Shown in pieces: positions 17,707 through 28,108 of a stretch of 64,000 nt of DNA; the first letter of the stretch is position 1, and the number at the start of each line of letters is the position of its first letter. The position numbers and the translations under genes are program-made. Source of the DNA: Adiantum capillus-veneris (lineage: Eukaryota; Streptophyta; Polypodiopsida; Polypodiales; Pteridaceae). The stretch covers positions 78,612,343-78,676,342 of the forward strand of contig CM043950.1 of NCBI GenBank assembly GCA_014529385.2, written 5' to 3'. Under the pieces are notes generated by a model that did no database searches, was not told the origin of the DNA, and saw only the letters and a list, made by a program, of their open reading frames with translations.

Positions 17707-20700
17707 GTACCGCCTGTTTCTCTGTATTCGGCAGCGCAAGAGAAGAAGCTTCTCCTCAAACAAGCCCAACCCCCGATCTTTAAGGGCGAGGGGGAAAATG
17801 TGGAGAGAGATGCGGAAGTATGGATGGAAGCCATGGACGATTACTTTGAAGCTGCGGGAACCCAACCCGTAAATCAAACCATGCTTGCGATGTTCCGCCT
17901 GACTGGCGATGCCAAGATATGGTGGAAGCAACATTGCAGGGACATGGATATTAAGGGATCTTCCCAGTCCTGGGAAGACATCAAAGCTGCGATAATGGGA
18001 CGTTATTTACCACCTGCCTATAGGACCTTGAGAATGAATGAATTCTTTTCACTTCGGCAGCTGAATTCAACGATCAAAGAATACTATGCAAATTTTGTCA
18101 CTCTTCGGAGATATGCTCCTAAGATGACCTTGGAACAACAGGTGGAAAGGTTCTGTCAAGGACTAATCGATCCCTTGAACACTCGGCTGGAGGCTCTCAG
18201 GCCGTCAACACTACAGGATGCCTTGTTGAGGGCTAAACCTCTAGCTCTCGAAGTACAAAAGGCTAATCTGAATAGGAGGAATAATTGGGCAAAGAGGGCA
18301 AGGAACACTGCTTGGGACAACAGACCAGCCAACCAAACCTATAACCAGTGCCCTATTGTGGCTACCACCACAACCATGGAGTTCCCTGATGTTCGATGCT
18401 ATGGTTGCGGCGAGCATGGACACTACAGATCAAATTGCCCCAGGAACATTCATGCAACCAACGTCAATGCCATACCCTTGAATACCCGTGGGCGTGGCCA
18501 ACGTGGCCAAGCTAATGGAAGAGGAGGACGCGGAAGAATGAACAGAGGGCGAGGGCGTGGAGCTACCACCAGAGTGAATGCCGCGGTAGTTCAACCAACT
18601 GTGGGTGATGAAGCAGTGGAGAGAGCAACCCTACATGCTGCAATTGACAATCCCAATGGTTGCGAGCAATACGCAGTCATTCATACGCCAGGATCTCTCA
18701 GAGGTGAACAAGTTAACTTCCTTATAGATTGTGGCAGTACTCTTTCATTTCTTTCACCCAGATGCATGAGAAAGCTTAAGCTAGATAAGTATCCGTCAAG
18801 CAAACTAGTTGTCGAGTTAGCAAACGGCAAGGAGGTAGTATCTCAACACTCTGCGGGCAAAATTGACTTCGATTTAGGGGGACACCCAACTTCTGCCCAA
18901 TTTCGAACCTTACCCTTAGGATTCTTTGATGGGATACTAGGGATGGACTGGCTAAAGCAAAATAGGGCCCACATACATTGTGCACAAGGGAATTTTACCT
19001 TTACAGATAACTTGGGAAATGAAGCCTTAATCCACGGGGAAAACGGGAGACCTAAGGCTACTCTAGTTAAGGCCAACAGACTCTTGAAGGGACTAAGGAA
19101 GGGTCAGCAAATATATGCAGTTAAACTCAATAAGGTGGACCAATCAGATACCTCACTTCGACCAGACTGGCTGAGGGAGTATGATGACGTATTCCCCGAG
19201 GACCTTACGAATCTTCCACCACACAGAGAGGTAGATCATGAGATTGAGACTATCTCTGGGTGTGAACCTATCTCAAAAAGACCTTATAAAATGTCACTTC
19301 CGGAGGCCATCGAACTCAAAGAGCAACTTAGGCAACTCATTGAGCAAGGATTCATTCGACCCAGTACTTCTCCTTGGGGTGCTCCAGTTCTTTTCCAAAA
19401 GAAGAAGGATGGAACCTTAAGGCTATGCATAGACTATCGTGGACTGAACCAGGTAACTGTCAAGAACAAGTATCCAATTCCAAGGATTGACGAACTTTTG
19501 GACAGACTCCACGGCGCCAAAATATTTACAAAGATAGACCTAAGGTCAGGATATTACCAAATCAGGATCAAGGAATCAGATATTCCGAAGACAGCTTTCA
19601 ATACTAGGTATGGGCACTACGAATTCACAGTAATGTCTTTTGGTCTAACAAATGCTCCTGCAAGCTTCAATCGACTTATGCAGGATATTTTTAGACCTTA
19701 CCTGGATGATTTTGTCTTGGTTTTCTTTGATGACATTCTAGTCTATTCTAAGAATGAAGCAGATCACAAGGAACATGTTCGCAAAGTACTTGATCTCCTT
19801 CGAGAACACGAGCTTTACGCTAAGGAGAGCAAGTGCACTTTTTGCTCACCAAAGGTCAACTATCTTGGATTTGTCATTTCGGCTGAAGGGATTTCAGTAG
19901 ACCCAGACAAAGTCAAGGACATCGTTGACTGGCCTCAACCCTCCACTGTCAGCGAAGTAAGGGGATTTCTTGGAATAACGGGATGGTACAGGATTTTTTT
20001 CAAGGATTATGCACGTATTGCTGCACCTTTGACGGAACTTCTGAAGAAAGGAATGAGGATCGATTGGAAGACCGAGCACGAGTCTAGCTTTGCTAAGCTA
20101 AAAGAATTCTTGGTCTCAGCTCCTATTTTAAAGCTTCCAGACTTCAGTAAAGAATTTGAAGTAGCGACAGACGCTAGTAAGTTTGCTTTAGGCGGAGTTC
20201 TTACTCAAGAAGGAAGACCGGTGGCGTATACTTCGCGAAAGCTGAGGGATCATGAGAAGAATTATCCCACTCATGATCTGGAACTTTTAGCAGTTATACA
20301 TGCACTGAAGTTATGGAGACATTATCTTCTTGGACGCAAGTTTCAGTTGGTTACAGACCACAAGAGTTTAAAGTGGATTTTTACTCAACCCATTCTCAAT
20401 ATGCGACAACGGCGATGGATAGAGCTATTACACGAATATGACCTTGACATAAAGTATAGACCAGGGAAGGAAAATGCAGTTGCAGATGGTCTTAGCCGAA
20501 AATCGTTTCTCGGAGCTATCTCTATTCCAAATAACCCTATCTGGGATAGAATCAAAGAAGCATCCCTCGAAGATCCAGAGTACCAACGTATGGCTTCATT
20601 AGTCCAACAGAATAAGATGCCTGAAGCGAAAGATTACTCTCTTATGGGAGGATGTATTTACTATAGACATAGACTCTGTGTACCCAGAGACCCAGCGTTA

Positions 20701-20802
20701 AAGAAGGCCATTCTATATGAAGCACACGATAGCCCTACATCCGGACACCCAGGCTATGCTAAAACTCTTCACGCCGTCAGAAGGAGTTATTTCTGGTCTT
20801 GA
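17707..20802 (+). CDS. Element D gag-pol: Gag, protease, RT, RNase H, start of integrase
   Basis: The frame is open from 17707 (first internal ATG 17800). Domains in order: gag ([43 protein letters not shown]); zinc knuckle [14 protein letters not shown] (about 18398-18439); an Arg/Gly-rich RNA-binding tract (18490-18570); protease [15 protein letters not shown] with [29 protein letters not shown] and catalytic [10 protein letters not shown] (about 19727); RNase H ([34 protein letters not shown]); and the first half of the integrase zinc module ([15 protein letters not shown]). TGA at 20800-20802 interrupts the frame at a place where CGA (Arg) or GGA (Gly) would be usual; the reading continues in the same frame. 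Confidence 0.93.
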   Translation, partial: VPPVSLYSAAQEKKLLLKQAQPPIFKGEGENVERDAEVWMEAMDDYFEAAGTQPVNQTMLAMFRLTGDAKIWWKQHCRDMDIKGSSQSWEDIKAAIMGRYLPPAYRTLRMNEFFSLRQLNSTIKEYYANFVTLRRYAPKMTLEQQVERFCQGLIDPLNTRLEALRPSTLQDALLRAKPLALEVQKANLNRRNNWAKRARNTAWDNRPANQTYNQCPIVATTTTMEFPDVRCYGCGEHGHYRSNCPRNIHATNVNAIPLNTRGRGQRGQANGRGGRGRMNRGRGRGATTRVNAAVVQPTVGDEAVERATLHAAIDNPNGCEQYAVIHTPGSLRGEQVNFLIDCGSTLSFLSPRCMRKLKLDKYPSSKLVVELANGKEVVSQHSAGKIDFDLGGHPTSAQFRTLPLGFFDGILGMDWLKQNRAHIHCAQGNFTFTDNLGNEALIHGENGRPKATLVKANRLLKGLRKGQQIYAVKLNKVDQSDTSLRPDWLREYDDVFPEDLTNLPPHREVDHEIETISGCEPISKRPYKMSLPEAIELKEQLRQLIEQGFIRPSTSPWGAPVLFQKKKDGTLRLCIDYRGLNQVTVKNKYPIPRIDELLDRLHGAKIFTKIDLRSGYYQIRIKESDIPKTAFNTRYGHYEFTVMSFGLTNAPASFNRLMQDIFRPYLDDFVLVFFDDILVYSKNEADHKEHVRKVLDLLREHELYAKESKCTFCSPKVNYLGFVISAEGISVDPDKVKDIVDWPQPSTVSEVRGFLGITGWYRIFFKDYARIAAPLTELLKKGMRIDWKTEHESSFAKLKEFLVSAPILKLPDFSKEFEVATDASKFALGGVLTQEGRPVAYTSRKLRDHEKNYPTHDLELLAVIHALKLWRHYLLGRKFQLVTDHKSLKWIFTQPILNMRQRRWIELLHEYDLDIKYRPGKENAVADGLSRKSFLGAISIPNNPIWDRIKEASLEDPEYQRMASLVQQNKMPEAKDYSLMGGCIYYRHRLCVPRDPALKKAILYEAHDSPTSGHPGYAKTLHAVRRSYFWS

Positions 20803-21853
20803 ATGAAAGGAGACATACTTCGCTATGTGAGGCAATGTCTTTCTTGTCAACGGATAAAGGCCGAAAGGATCAAATTACCAGGGCAACTTCAACCTCTTGC
20901 CATACCCCAGATGAAGTGGGAATGCATCAGTATGGATTTTGTTACAGGGTTACCTTCTATAGGAGGTTATGATTCTGTTTTCGTGGTTGTTGACATGCTC
21001 AAAAAAGTGGCTCATCTAATACCCGTAAAGACGACCTTTCTTGCTTCAGATGTTAGTAGGGTATTCATCAAGGAAATTTTTAGGTTACATGGTCTACCCA
21101 AGCGTATTGTCAGTGATAGAGATGCCAAGTTTAGATCAAAATTTTGGACCTCTCTTTTCCAATCTATTGGGTCACAATTAGCCTTCAGCACAGCATATCA
21201 TCCGCAGACTGATGGGCAAACCGAAAGAGTTAATCAAGTCATTGAGGACATCCTCAGAGCCTATTGTTCGCAAGAACCAAAGAAGTGGTTACAATATCTA
21301 CCTTTGGTAGAATATGCTTATAACTCTTCCGAACACAGAAGCATTGGAATGTCACCTTTCAAAGCTCTTTATGGACAGGACTGCTTAGCACCACTGAACT
21401 TTTCAGATCCAACCATCAGAGTAGAAGCCTCTAGAAAGATGTTAGAAGATATGGAAGCACAGACTAGAGCTATTCGCCAGGACATTCAGGCAGCTCAGGA
21501 TAGGCAGAAGCACTATGCAGATAAGGATCGTTTGGAAAGGACTTTCAAAGAAGGGGATAAAGTTTTTCTGCGAGTCCGACCTAAGAAAAGCAACTTATCG
21601 CTAGGGAGATATAAGAAGCTTAGCCCAAGATATTGTGGACCATTTGAGATCGTTAAGGTTATAAGTGACCAGGCCTACAAGCTAAAGTTACCTGCAAACC
21701 TGAAGGTTCATGATGTATTCCATGTCATCTTACTCAAACCCTATATTCCCAACCCTGATCAATTCTTGGACTCAGATCAGATAGTCATGCCAGCACAAGG
21801 AGTTCTCGAGCTCCAACCTGACTATGTACTTGAAACAAGAGAAAGGAAATTAC
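20803..21853 (+). CDS. Element D integrase core to start of chromodomain
   Basis: Same frame as the preceding piece, after one TGA. It shows the CC half of the zinc module (CLSCQRIK), the catalytic core (CISMDFVTGLP, IVSDRDAKFRSKFW, HPQTDGQTERVNQVIED) with all three acidic residues, and the C-terminal GPY-like module (FKEGDKVFLRVRPKK, LSPRYCGPFEIVKV, YKLKLPANLKVHDVFHV). The chromodomain begins with LQPDYVLETRERKL and is cut at 21853 by element E. It resumes at 30712. The apparent frame on to 22026 is chimeric, running into the LTR of E. Confidence 0.92.
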
Positions 21854-22163
21854 TGTTAACCCTCGTGGCTCACGGACACCCTATTGCCTACGACGGACAC
21901 TGTAACCATATTATTTATTTAAGTAGAGTCAGGCACCGGGCTTGTCGGTCCAATAGGAAAAGGGTAGGAGTGATCGCCGATGAGAGGCGCACTTTAACTT
22001 GGACATTCAAGGGATTAGTTGGTTAAGCATGGGCGCCCAAGTGTGAATGGGGTGAGCTCCTATAAAAGCCAACTAAACCTAATTTTTACTCATTCTCTCA
22101 TTTGTGCAATAGAAGAGTGCTCTTGCTCCATCTCCATCTCCATCTTCTTCTTCTTCACCTCCT

Positions 22164-22201
<38 letters not shown>

Positions 22202-22452
22202 GGAGAGTGTGTGTGCGATCGAGCATTACGAAGGCACGACGGCGGCGAAGCAGTTGAGCGCGGCACGACTGCAGCTTCTTCTTCATCGTGGCGAGGAATC
22301 CACCACGAAGGCGAGCGTAGAGCGGTGAGTGACACACCCTTTGCTCTCTTGAGCTTGCTAGTTTAGGTTTGTTGTGTGCTTGGAGCCGTTTGTGGCTCGC
22401 ACACGGTGTATTGGCAAGTCCCTTGCTTCGACAGTGCGACAAGGAGCGCACA
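21854..22452 (+). repeat. Element E 5' LTR (599 bp)
   Basis: TGTTAACCCTCGTGGC to AAGGAGCGCACA. TATA box TATAAAAG at 22061-22068. A GT then GA microsatellite (22166-22201) differs in length from the other copy (30099-30711). Confidence 0.94.
22061..22068 (+). promoter_or_regulatory. TATA box of element E LTR
   Basis: TATAAAAG in CTCC...CCAACT context, 208 bp into the LTR, conserved at 30306-30313 in the 3' LTR. Transcription is expected near 22092. Confidence 0.7.
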
Positions 22453-23291
22453 TTTTTGGCGCCGCTGCCGGGGATATGCCCTACACTAAGCTCGGTTAGC
22501 ACTTTACGCTTCCTTGTGGTGCAATTTCTATCATAGGAAAGGCAGGGAAGGAGTGTGTGGAGATTTCTGTTTTTTGCGTTTTCTGCATTTTCTGTCAAGT
22601 TTCAATTTCTGCTATTGTCTGTGCTTTTTCAATCTTCTGCATTTCTTGCGTTTTTTCAATTTCTGCAATTCCTGCATTTTCAATTTCGGCGTTTTCAGTT
22701 TCTGCAATTTTCTGCATTTCTACGTTTTTTCAATTTTCTGCATTTTCAATTTCTGTATTTTCTGCATTAAAAAAAAATCTGAAAAAAAAAGTGATTTAAA
22801 AATAAAAAACGTGGCTCTTGAAACGGACGGGTTGGTTTGTATAAAAGATAGATCGGGATCGGGATCATTTGCCCAAGCCCAAGCCCAAGCCCAGGCCCAG
22901 GCCCAGGCCTCAGTCCTCAGTCTTATGATATATACTAGACTCACTCTTATATATATACCCTACTCCCTCAAGAGAGAATGAGAGCATGTTGGACAAGTCC
23001 TCCACTCTCCTCCTTTCTCTTCCCACTTGCACCCTTAGACTTTTTAGTTTGGGCCTAGTTCCCTACTGGAAATTGACAGTTTTAGGGATTCCGAGGGCAT
23101 AGAGTGACCAAACGGAGGGCTGTAAAGCACGGCACGACCCTCTGATCGATACGCTCCTTTCGAGCTATCACACGGCCCATTCCACGACACGCTCTAAAAA
23201 ATCTAGCAAAAAAACAAACAAAAAACACGCTAAAAACTAGTCACAAGGCCTCCTAGAGCAGCTTTTTGACACCTTAGGGTATCAAAAGCAC
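22453..23291 (+). other. Element E primer site and leader with low-complexity tracts
   Basis: TGGCGCCGCTGCCGGGGA at 22457-22474 is the primer site. The leader then has a T-rich degenerate repeat of TTTTCAATTTCTGCA-type units (22560-22770) and a hexamer array GCCCAA/GCCCAG, seven copies at about 22871-22912. Open frames across these tracts reflect low complexity, not genes. Confidence 0.8.
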
Positions 23292-23825
23292 ATGCACTTA
23301 CGCTCTGGGCGGGTGCTAGAACACGAGCATATTGAGGGTGCCTCTGTTCATACGGACACCCATTACCCATCCACGATAAGCTCTAGACCCTCAGCGGGGA
23401 CACAAGGTAGCACCACCCAAGACCCTAAAATAGCCGCTAGTGATTCCTCCTCCGACTCAGAAATCATGGAAGCATACCCTACCCAAAACACTGAGAGAGA
23501 AGGCCATGCACCTCCCGAAGCTCCACAGCCTAGTACTAGTATATTTAGCCGTTTCATGGAAACATTAGGTAGAGCTACTCGCTCGGAACCTGATGCAAAT
23601 GAAGCACACGAAGGGGGTGGGGAAGTGGACTCTCCTTTCACATCGCACGTGGACCCCACACCCCCAAAGAGTGTCCATGTGGATATCCTACCAACTTCTT
23701 ACCAAGAAGGCCCTGTTGAGCTGCCTCCTTCAGAAGTTCCCTCTAGAGTACCGTTGGTGACAATAAAACCACGGGGAGCAACATTGCTTCTACCTCACAA
23801 GAAACCGTTAACACGTCGACTCTAG
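23292..23825 (+). pseudogene. Element E Gag N-terminal region, separated by a frame change
   Basis: Starts MHLRSGRVLEHEH, an opening common to plant Ty3 polyproteins. It is a 177-residue Ser/Pro/Glu-rich segment without a fold I can name. It ends at TAG 23823-23825. The following gag frame (+2) is already open from about 23750, so the two overlap by roughly 75 bases. The change of frame could be a mutation or a frameshift used in translation; I cannot tell from one copy. Confidence 0.6.
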
Positions 23826-23830
23826 AAGGA

Positions 23831-26800
23831 TTGTTCATTAATGATCATTGGACATACGACCTCCACACTGAGGTGTTGACGGATCTACACTCTGGCCATG
23901 CCTACCATGTAGGATGGATAGAGATTGTACAATCCACCTCTAGTGCCACGAGCATCGAAGATCAACAGAAAATGATCTGTAATGTTATCCATGGCATTAT
24001 TCAATCAGAAAGGAAAAACCGAGGGGTAAATATACTCTCAACTGGCCCCATGAGATTTCTGGATACGAGCAAGGCTCAACAGCCTACTCTATCACAAATG
24101 GAGACTCCTCTAATGAGCCCCATGGACCCATCTTACGTCATTTCACCTGGGGTCTCTATGCAATCTGAGCCTCCGAGCGAAAACTTTAGCTTCCCTAACT
24201 TGGCTCAATCCTCTATCAAGGAAAACACAGTGCTCACTCCAGGGATAAGCCTGACAGAGAATGTACCGATGACATCTACGGTTAGCGCAGTGCCACTACC
24301 TAGTGTCGTAGTACCTAATATGGGGCCTCGACCGTATGTGCCTCTAGCCCCTTATGCACACATGGCCCCCACACCTCCAATTGTACCACTTGCTTATGCT
24401 CCTCGAGTGCCGCTCCCTAGCTCTTATCCGAGTGGACCTATGCCCGGTTATGTTCCATATCCTGCATCATCCACACATATGCCAAGACCGGTACCCGTTC
24501 CTCTCCCACATATGATTCCAAGAGTACCTCCACCAGCCCTGCCTCCTCACATAGGTGACTTGGCAGCGTTTGCTCAAACCATAGGTCGATCTATCGCGGA
24601 AAATATGCGTCACGCATCTGATAGAGAGCCTAGAAGTAAGGCAGTACAAATTGCCAAACTCATGCAAAAATTCAATGGGGATGAAGATGCTAGAAAACAC
24701 ATTGAAGTGTTTGAACAAGTATGTGATTCCTTAGGGGAACGCAACGAATTACATAAGTGCAATGCCTTAAGCTTGACATTAAGTGGGAAGGCTGGAGATT
24801 GGTATAGGACCCTAAGGGTGGACGAGAAAACAATCTACCCTACCCTTCGAAGGTTGTTTGTAAAGGAGTACATACGAGAAGGTGTGCTTTGGGGTGTAGC
24901 ATCTCAGCTACAGAAGGCCGAACGTAAGGAAGGAGAGTCAGTAAGGGACTTCATTAGTCGTCTAAAGCACTTAAACTCTCGCTGCCCTGTAAATGAGCGC
25001 TTCAACAATAACCAACTGCTTGATCGATTCATTCGAGGGTTGAGGAATGAAGGAATCTATAATGGACTAGTGATTAGAGGCATCACAACCTGGGAAGATG
25101 TCACTGCCAATGCAATCCAATTAGAGGACAACTTGATGATAGCAGGCATGAGGGTGTCTACTGACACGAGATCCACTAGCTCACAAGCCATTGAGTATGA
25201 ACCCATGACTGCAAAGCCCATTGCCAATGAGCCAAAGGTATTTGAGACCTTCTTGACAGACCTCACCAAGGCAATCCAAGAGTCTCTTAAGGATAATCGA
25301 CCCCCTCAAAATAGTCACATGTATCCAAGAAGGGAGCAACAATGGTGTTCCATTTGCTTAGGTCCACATAGCACTAGTGAGTGCCCTACGTTTAGAGTAA
25401 AATTTAATGGAACTTGCAACGCATGTGGTAGGTATGGTCACCAAGCTAAGGATTGTTTAATGATCAAACGTATGATGGCAAATAGACCACCTGTAGCCTG
25501 GACGGATGCACCTCGAGCTCCTGTATTGATGCCTGCTCCACCTGTTGAGCAACTACCACAACACATGGTCCCTAGACCTCAAAATGTTGTACAAGCTACA
25601 CCGCTACCACCTCCTGTGCTAGGACCGCAGCCCCCGCATCCAAGAGTCGCCCCTATGAACCAAGTGGGTTGCGAGCCATCTAATGCTTATGCAGATGGAT
25701 GTGAGGAGGAAATAGACACTAGTATTGCCTACGGACTTGATACATTGGAAGAGTGTCCTATATACTACATGGAAGATTGTTGGGGGCAAGTCAAGCCGGT
25801 TTATCAAGCTGCTGCTCTCGCGTCCAGAGGTCAAAATATCAACACCCAGGCTAGGAGGCCACCTCTTCAATGCTACGAGTGTGGTGGACCACATCGAGCA
25901 GCGGAGTGCCCTATTAGGCTGCAAAAGAATGCTGCACAGATGCAAATGAATCAAGGGAGCACGTCTGCAATGCCAATACTCACATGTAATCGTTGTGGCA
26001 TAGATCACTCGATTGCCCAATGCCCCTATAACCCAAATGCGCCTAAAATCACACCCCTGAATTTGGTCGAAATTGCTAGTGTGACATCGCCAATACCACC
26101 CGTGGCACCCGCTTATGCGATTACACGGTCCATGCTTCAAGGGCCAGGCCATATCCTCGAAGAGAGAGATACCACGTCAGTTATCCAAGCAAAGAAAAAG
26201 AAGACACGAAGGAAGAAGTCGCAGAATACGGAAAATTCAAAGCCAAGTTCCAAAACAAACATAGGAACAGGAGATGACCCCGTGTATATGAATGACCTCG
26301 AGGATGATTCACATTCAGTCGAGACAATGGAGACTAGAACCAATACCACAAAGAGAAATACCGACAAGGAAAACCGTAACATGGAACCAAATGAAAACCG
26401 AATGAGAGAAAACCATAAAGAGCCTCTGAAAACACCACAAGTGTTTCCAAATCCAATCCAAGACCCCCAAGATAAACCGCAGGGGCAAAAAGGGAAGAAT
26501 CGTAAAAAGAAGATTGGGACGTATCCAAACCCAGTAGACGAGATTAAGCAAGTGAAACATCTAAGAGGTTTAGTGGAGGAGACTCAAAGGAAACTAGAAC
26601 CAGAACCCATGCATGTCAAAATTCATGACACAGTGTTTCCCACGCAAGTTCATCCACCCCACATGAACCATAGACCGTTAGCCATATCTAGTATCATCCA
26701 AGAAGGGAGTGAGGACGGGACATCAGAAAGTGAGCATACACCTTTCTTGTTGGAAAGGATGTTTAACGAAGGAATACCTGATCCCATTGAGGAATATGAG

Positions 26801-26974
26801 ATTCCATCCTCACCAGTTCCTAGTCAAAGACCTACACCCTGCAAAACGCCAATGAATGTTACCAAACTAGTGGACTTCATGTCTTCTGAGGTCCGAACCA
26901 CGATCATAGCAAAGCTGTATGGAGATCCTGAGTTATTCCTTGCACTTCGAGCATTCCTTAACGGAGAGCTATGA
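23831..26974 (+). CDS. Element E Gag (1,047 residues, four zinc knuckles)
   Basis: There is no ATG at the left end (the first codon here is TTG), which supports joining to the upstream frame. It has a proline-rich region (24290-24560, YVPLAPYAHMAPTPP-like), the retrotransposon gag fold (IAKLMQKFNGDEDARKHI, GKAGDWYRTL, FISRLKHLNSRCPV) at about 24640-25140, then four zinc knuckles in two pairs: CSICLGPHSTSEC (25346-25384), CNACGRYGHQAKDC (25415-25456), CYECGGPHRAAEC (25871-25909) and CNRCGIDHSIAQC (25985-26023). Only the second has the standard CX2CX4HX4C spacing; the others are CX2CX3HX4C. A basic Lys-rich tail follows (26190-26520). The frame ends at TGA 26972-26974, and the same frame goes on into the protease. 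Confidence 0.85.
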   Translation: MFINDHWTYDLHTEVLTDLHSGHAYHVGWIEIVQSTSSATSIEDQQKMICNVIHGIIQSERKNRGVNILSTGPMRFLDTSKAQQPTLSQMETPLMSPMDPSYVISPGVSMQSEPPSENFSFPNLAQSSIKENTVLTPGISLTENVPMTSTVSAVPLPSVVVPNMGPRPYVPLAPYAHMAPTPPIVPLAYAPRVPLPSSYPSGPMPGYVPYPASSTHMPRPVPVPLPHMIPRVPPPALPPHIGDLAAFAQTIGRSIAENMRHASDREPRSKAVQIAKLMQKFNGDEDARKHIEVFEQVCDSLGERNELHKCNALSLTLSGKAGDWYRTLRVDEKTIYPTLRRLFVKEYIREGVLWGVASQLQKAERKEGESVRDFISRLKHLNSRCPVNERFNNNQLLDRFIRGLRNEGIYNGLVIRGITTWEDVTANAIQLEDNLMIAGMRVSTDTRSTSSQAIEYEPMTAKPIANEPKVFETFLTDLTKAIQESLKDNRPPQNSHMYPRREQQWCSICLGPHSTSECPTFRVKFNGTCNACGRYGHQAKDCLMIKRMMANRPPVAWTDAPRAPVLMPAPPVEQLPQHMVPRPQNVVQATPLPPPVLGPQPPHPRVAPMNQVGCEPSNAYADGCEEEIDTSIAYGLDTLEECPIYYMEDCWGQVKPVYQAAALASRGQNINTQARRPPLQCYECGGPHRAAECPIRLQKNAAQMQMNQGSTSAMPILTCNRCGIDHSIAQCPYNPNAPKITPLNLVEIASVTSPIPPVAPAYAITRSMLQGPGHILEERDTTSVIQAKKKKTRRKKSQNTENSKPSSKTNIGTGDDPVYMNDLEDDSHSVETMETRTNTTKRNTDKENRNMEPNENRMRENHKEPLKTPQVFPNPIQDPQDKPQGQKGKNRKKKIGTYPNPVDEIKQVKHLRGLVEETQRKLEPEPMHVKIHDTVFPTQVHPPHMNHRPLAISSIIQEGSEDGTSESEHTPFLLERMFNEGIPDPIEEYEIPSSPVPSQRPTPCKTPMNVTKLVDFMSSEVRTTIIAKLYGDPELFLALRAFLNGEL

Positions 26975-28108
26975 ACGGGATTACCGCAGTTTGCGCAACC
27001 AAATAGGCCTGACTCGATTATGATTGATGAGGAAAATCATGCGCAATCACTTGACTTAGATGGACACGAGTCTGTGATCGAGGTACCCATTAACGAATTA
27101 GGGCAGTATTTTGAAGGCGACGAGTCTAATGCGACCCTACCCATCACTACCAAGGGATTAACTATAAAGGGAATTCTTGATGGTGGTGTGGGAGTTAGCA
27201 TCGTTACAAAAGATTGTTGGGAATCCATGGGAAAACCCCGCCTCAGTGTTACTAACATTGTGGTAAAGATGGCAAATGGTACCATAGCCAAACCTATGGG
27301 GATGCTCCAGGATCTTAAGATCAAAGTTCTAGGACACAAGGTACGACATACGTTCATTGTAATGGATTTCTCTAAACACCTTATGTCATATGAAATGATT
27401 TTAGGACGACCATTCATGAGGGAAGCACAAATGGTTCATGATTGGTCTAAAAATCATGTCTATTTGCAATTCCAAGACTCTGTCCTTAGAGTGGATTTGG
27501 TGACTGGTAAGGTACACCCCTTAGGGAGTAAAACCATTATTGATCATCGCTCTGACACCACAGTTCACTCGGCCCCACTACAATATTGTTACACTTGTAA
27601 GAAGGATACAGACATTGGCCAAGATTCTCCTTATATGGATATCCTACCTGGGATGACTGAGTCGGACAATGTGGATTGGGTCCACCTAGCATCAACCATA
27701 GACACTTGGGGAAAGAGGGGAACGACCTGGGTAACACCTGAGGGGGATGAAATGCCTATACCCTTAAATATGCTACAAGCAATGCATATCGCTTCCGACA
27801 AGACTCATCCTAATGTAACGAAGAAAACATACAAGTGGGTCCCTAAAGCTTCTTTAGTGACCATAGCTAGTGCTAAAAAACAGAAGCCTTGTAAGAAACG
27901 TACCACTCGCTCCAAGAAAAGTAAGAAAATGTTGCGATGGATCCCTAAACGACTATTGGAAGCCCAAGGCTACTATCAAGGAAATGATCAAATCTGGGTT
28001 CCAAAACGTAGATTGTGCTCTTACCTAACACCTGACCCAAGTGAGCCCAATCCCGTAGCTCCAAAACGAATCAATGATCGGGGAAAGGGAAAGATCACAG
28101 AATGCTAA
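26975..28108 (+). CDS. Element E protease-like domain
   Basis: In frame with Gag after one TGA; first ATG 27020. The protease-like part has ILDGGVGVSIVTKDCW (active site near 27179) and EMILGRPFMREA, the two signatures of a retropepsin. The active-site triplet is Asp-Gly-Gly, as in element C, not Asp-Ser/Thr-Gly. The C-terminal part is basic, with repeated KKTYKWVPKASL / LRWIPKRLLE / QIWVPKRRL motifs every 30-60 residues. Function of that tail is unknown. The frame stops at TAA 28106-28108; similar WVPKKERF text continues a little beyond it, so the original frame was probably longer. Confidence 0.75.
   Translation, partial: TGLPQFAQPNRPDSIMIDEENHAQSLDLDGHESVIEVPINELGQYFEGDESNATLPITTKGLTIKGILDGGVGVSIVTKDCWESMGKPRLSVTNIVVKMANGTIAKPMGMLQDLKIKVLGHKVRHTFIVMDFSKHLMSYEMILGRPFMREAQMVHDWSKNHVYLQFQDSVLRVDLVTGKVHPLGSKTIIDHRSDTTVHSAPLQYCYTCKKDTDIGQDSPYMDILPGMTESDNVDWVHLASTIDTWGKRGTTWVTPEGDEMPIPLNMLQAMHIASDKTHPNVTKKTYKWVPKASLVTIASAKKQKPCKKRTTRSKKSKKMLRWIPKRLLEAQGYYQGNDQIWVPKRRLCSYLTPDPSEPNPVAPKRINDRGKGKITEC

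Noticed and set aside
22514-22981. Open frames in the leader of E
   Set aside because: They follow from T-rich and GCCCAA repeats; there are no motifs and several frames are open at once.
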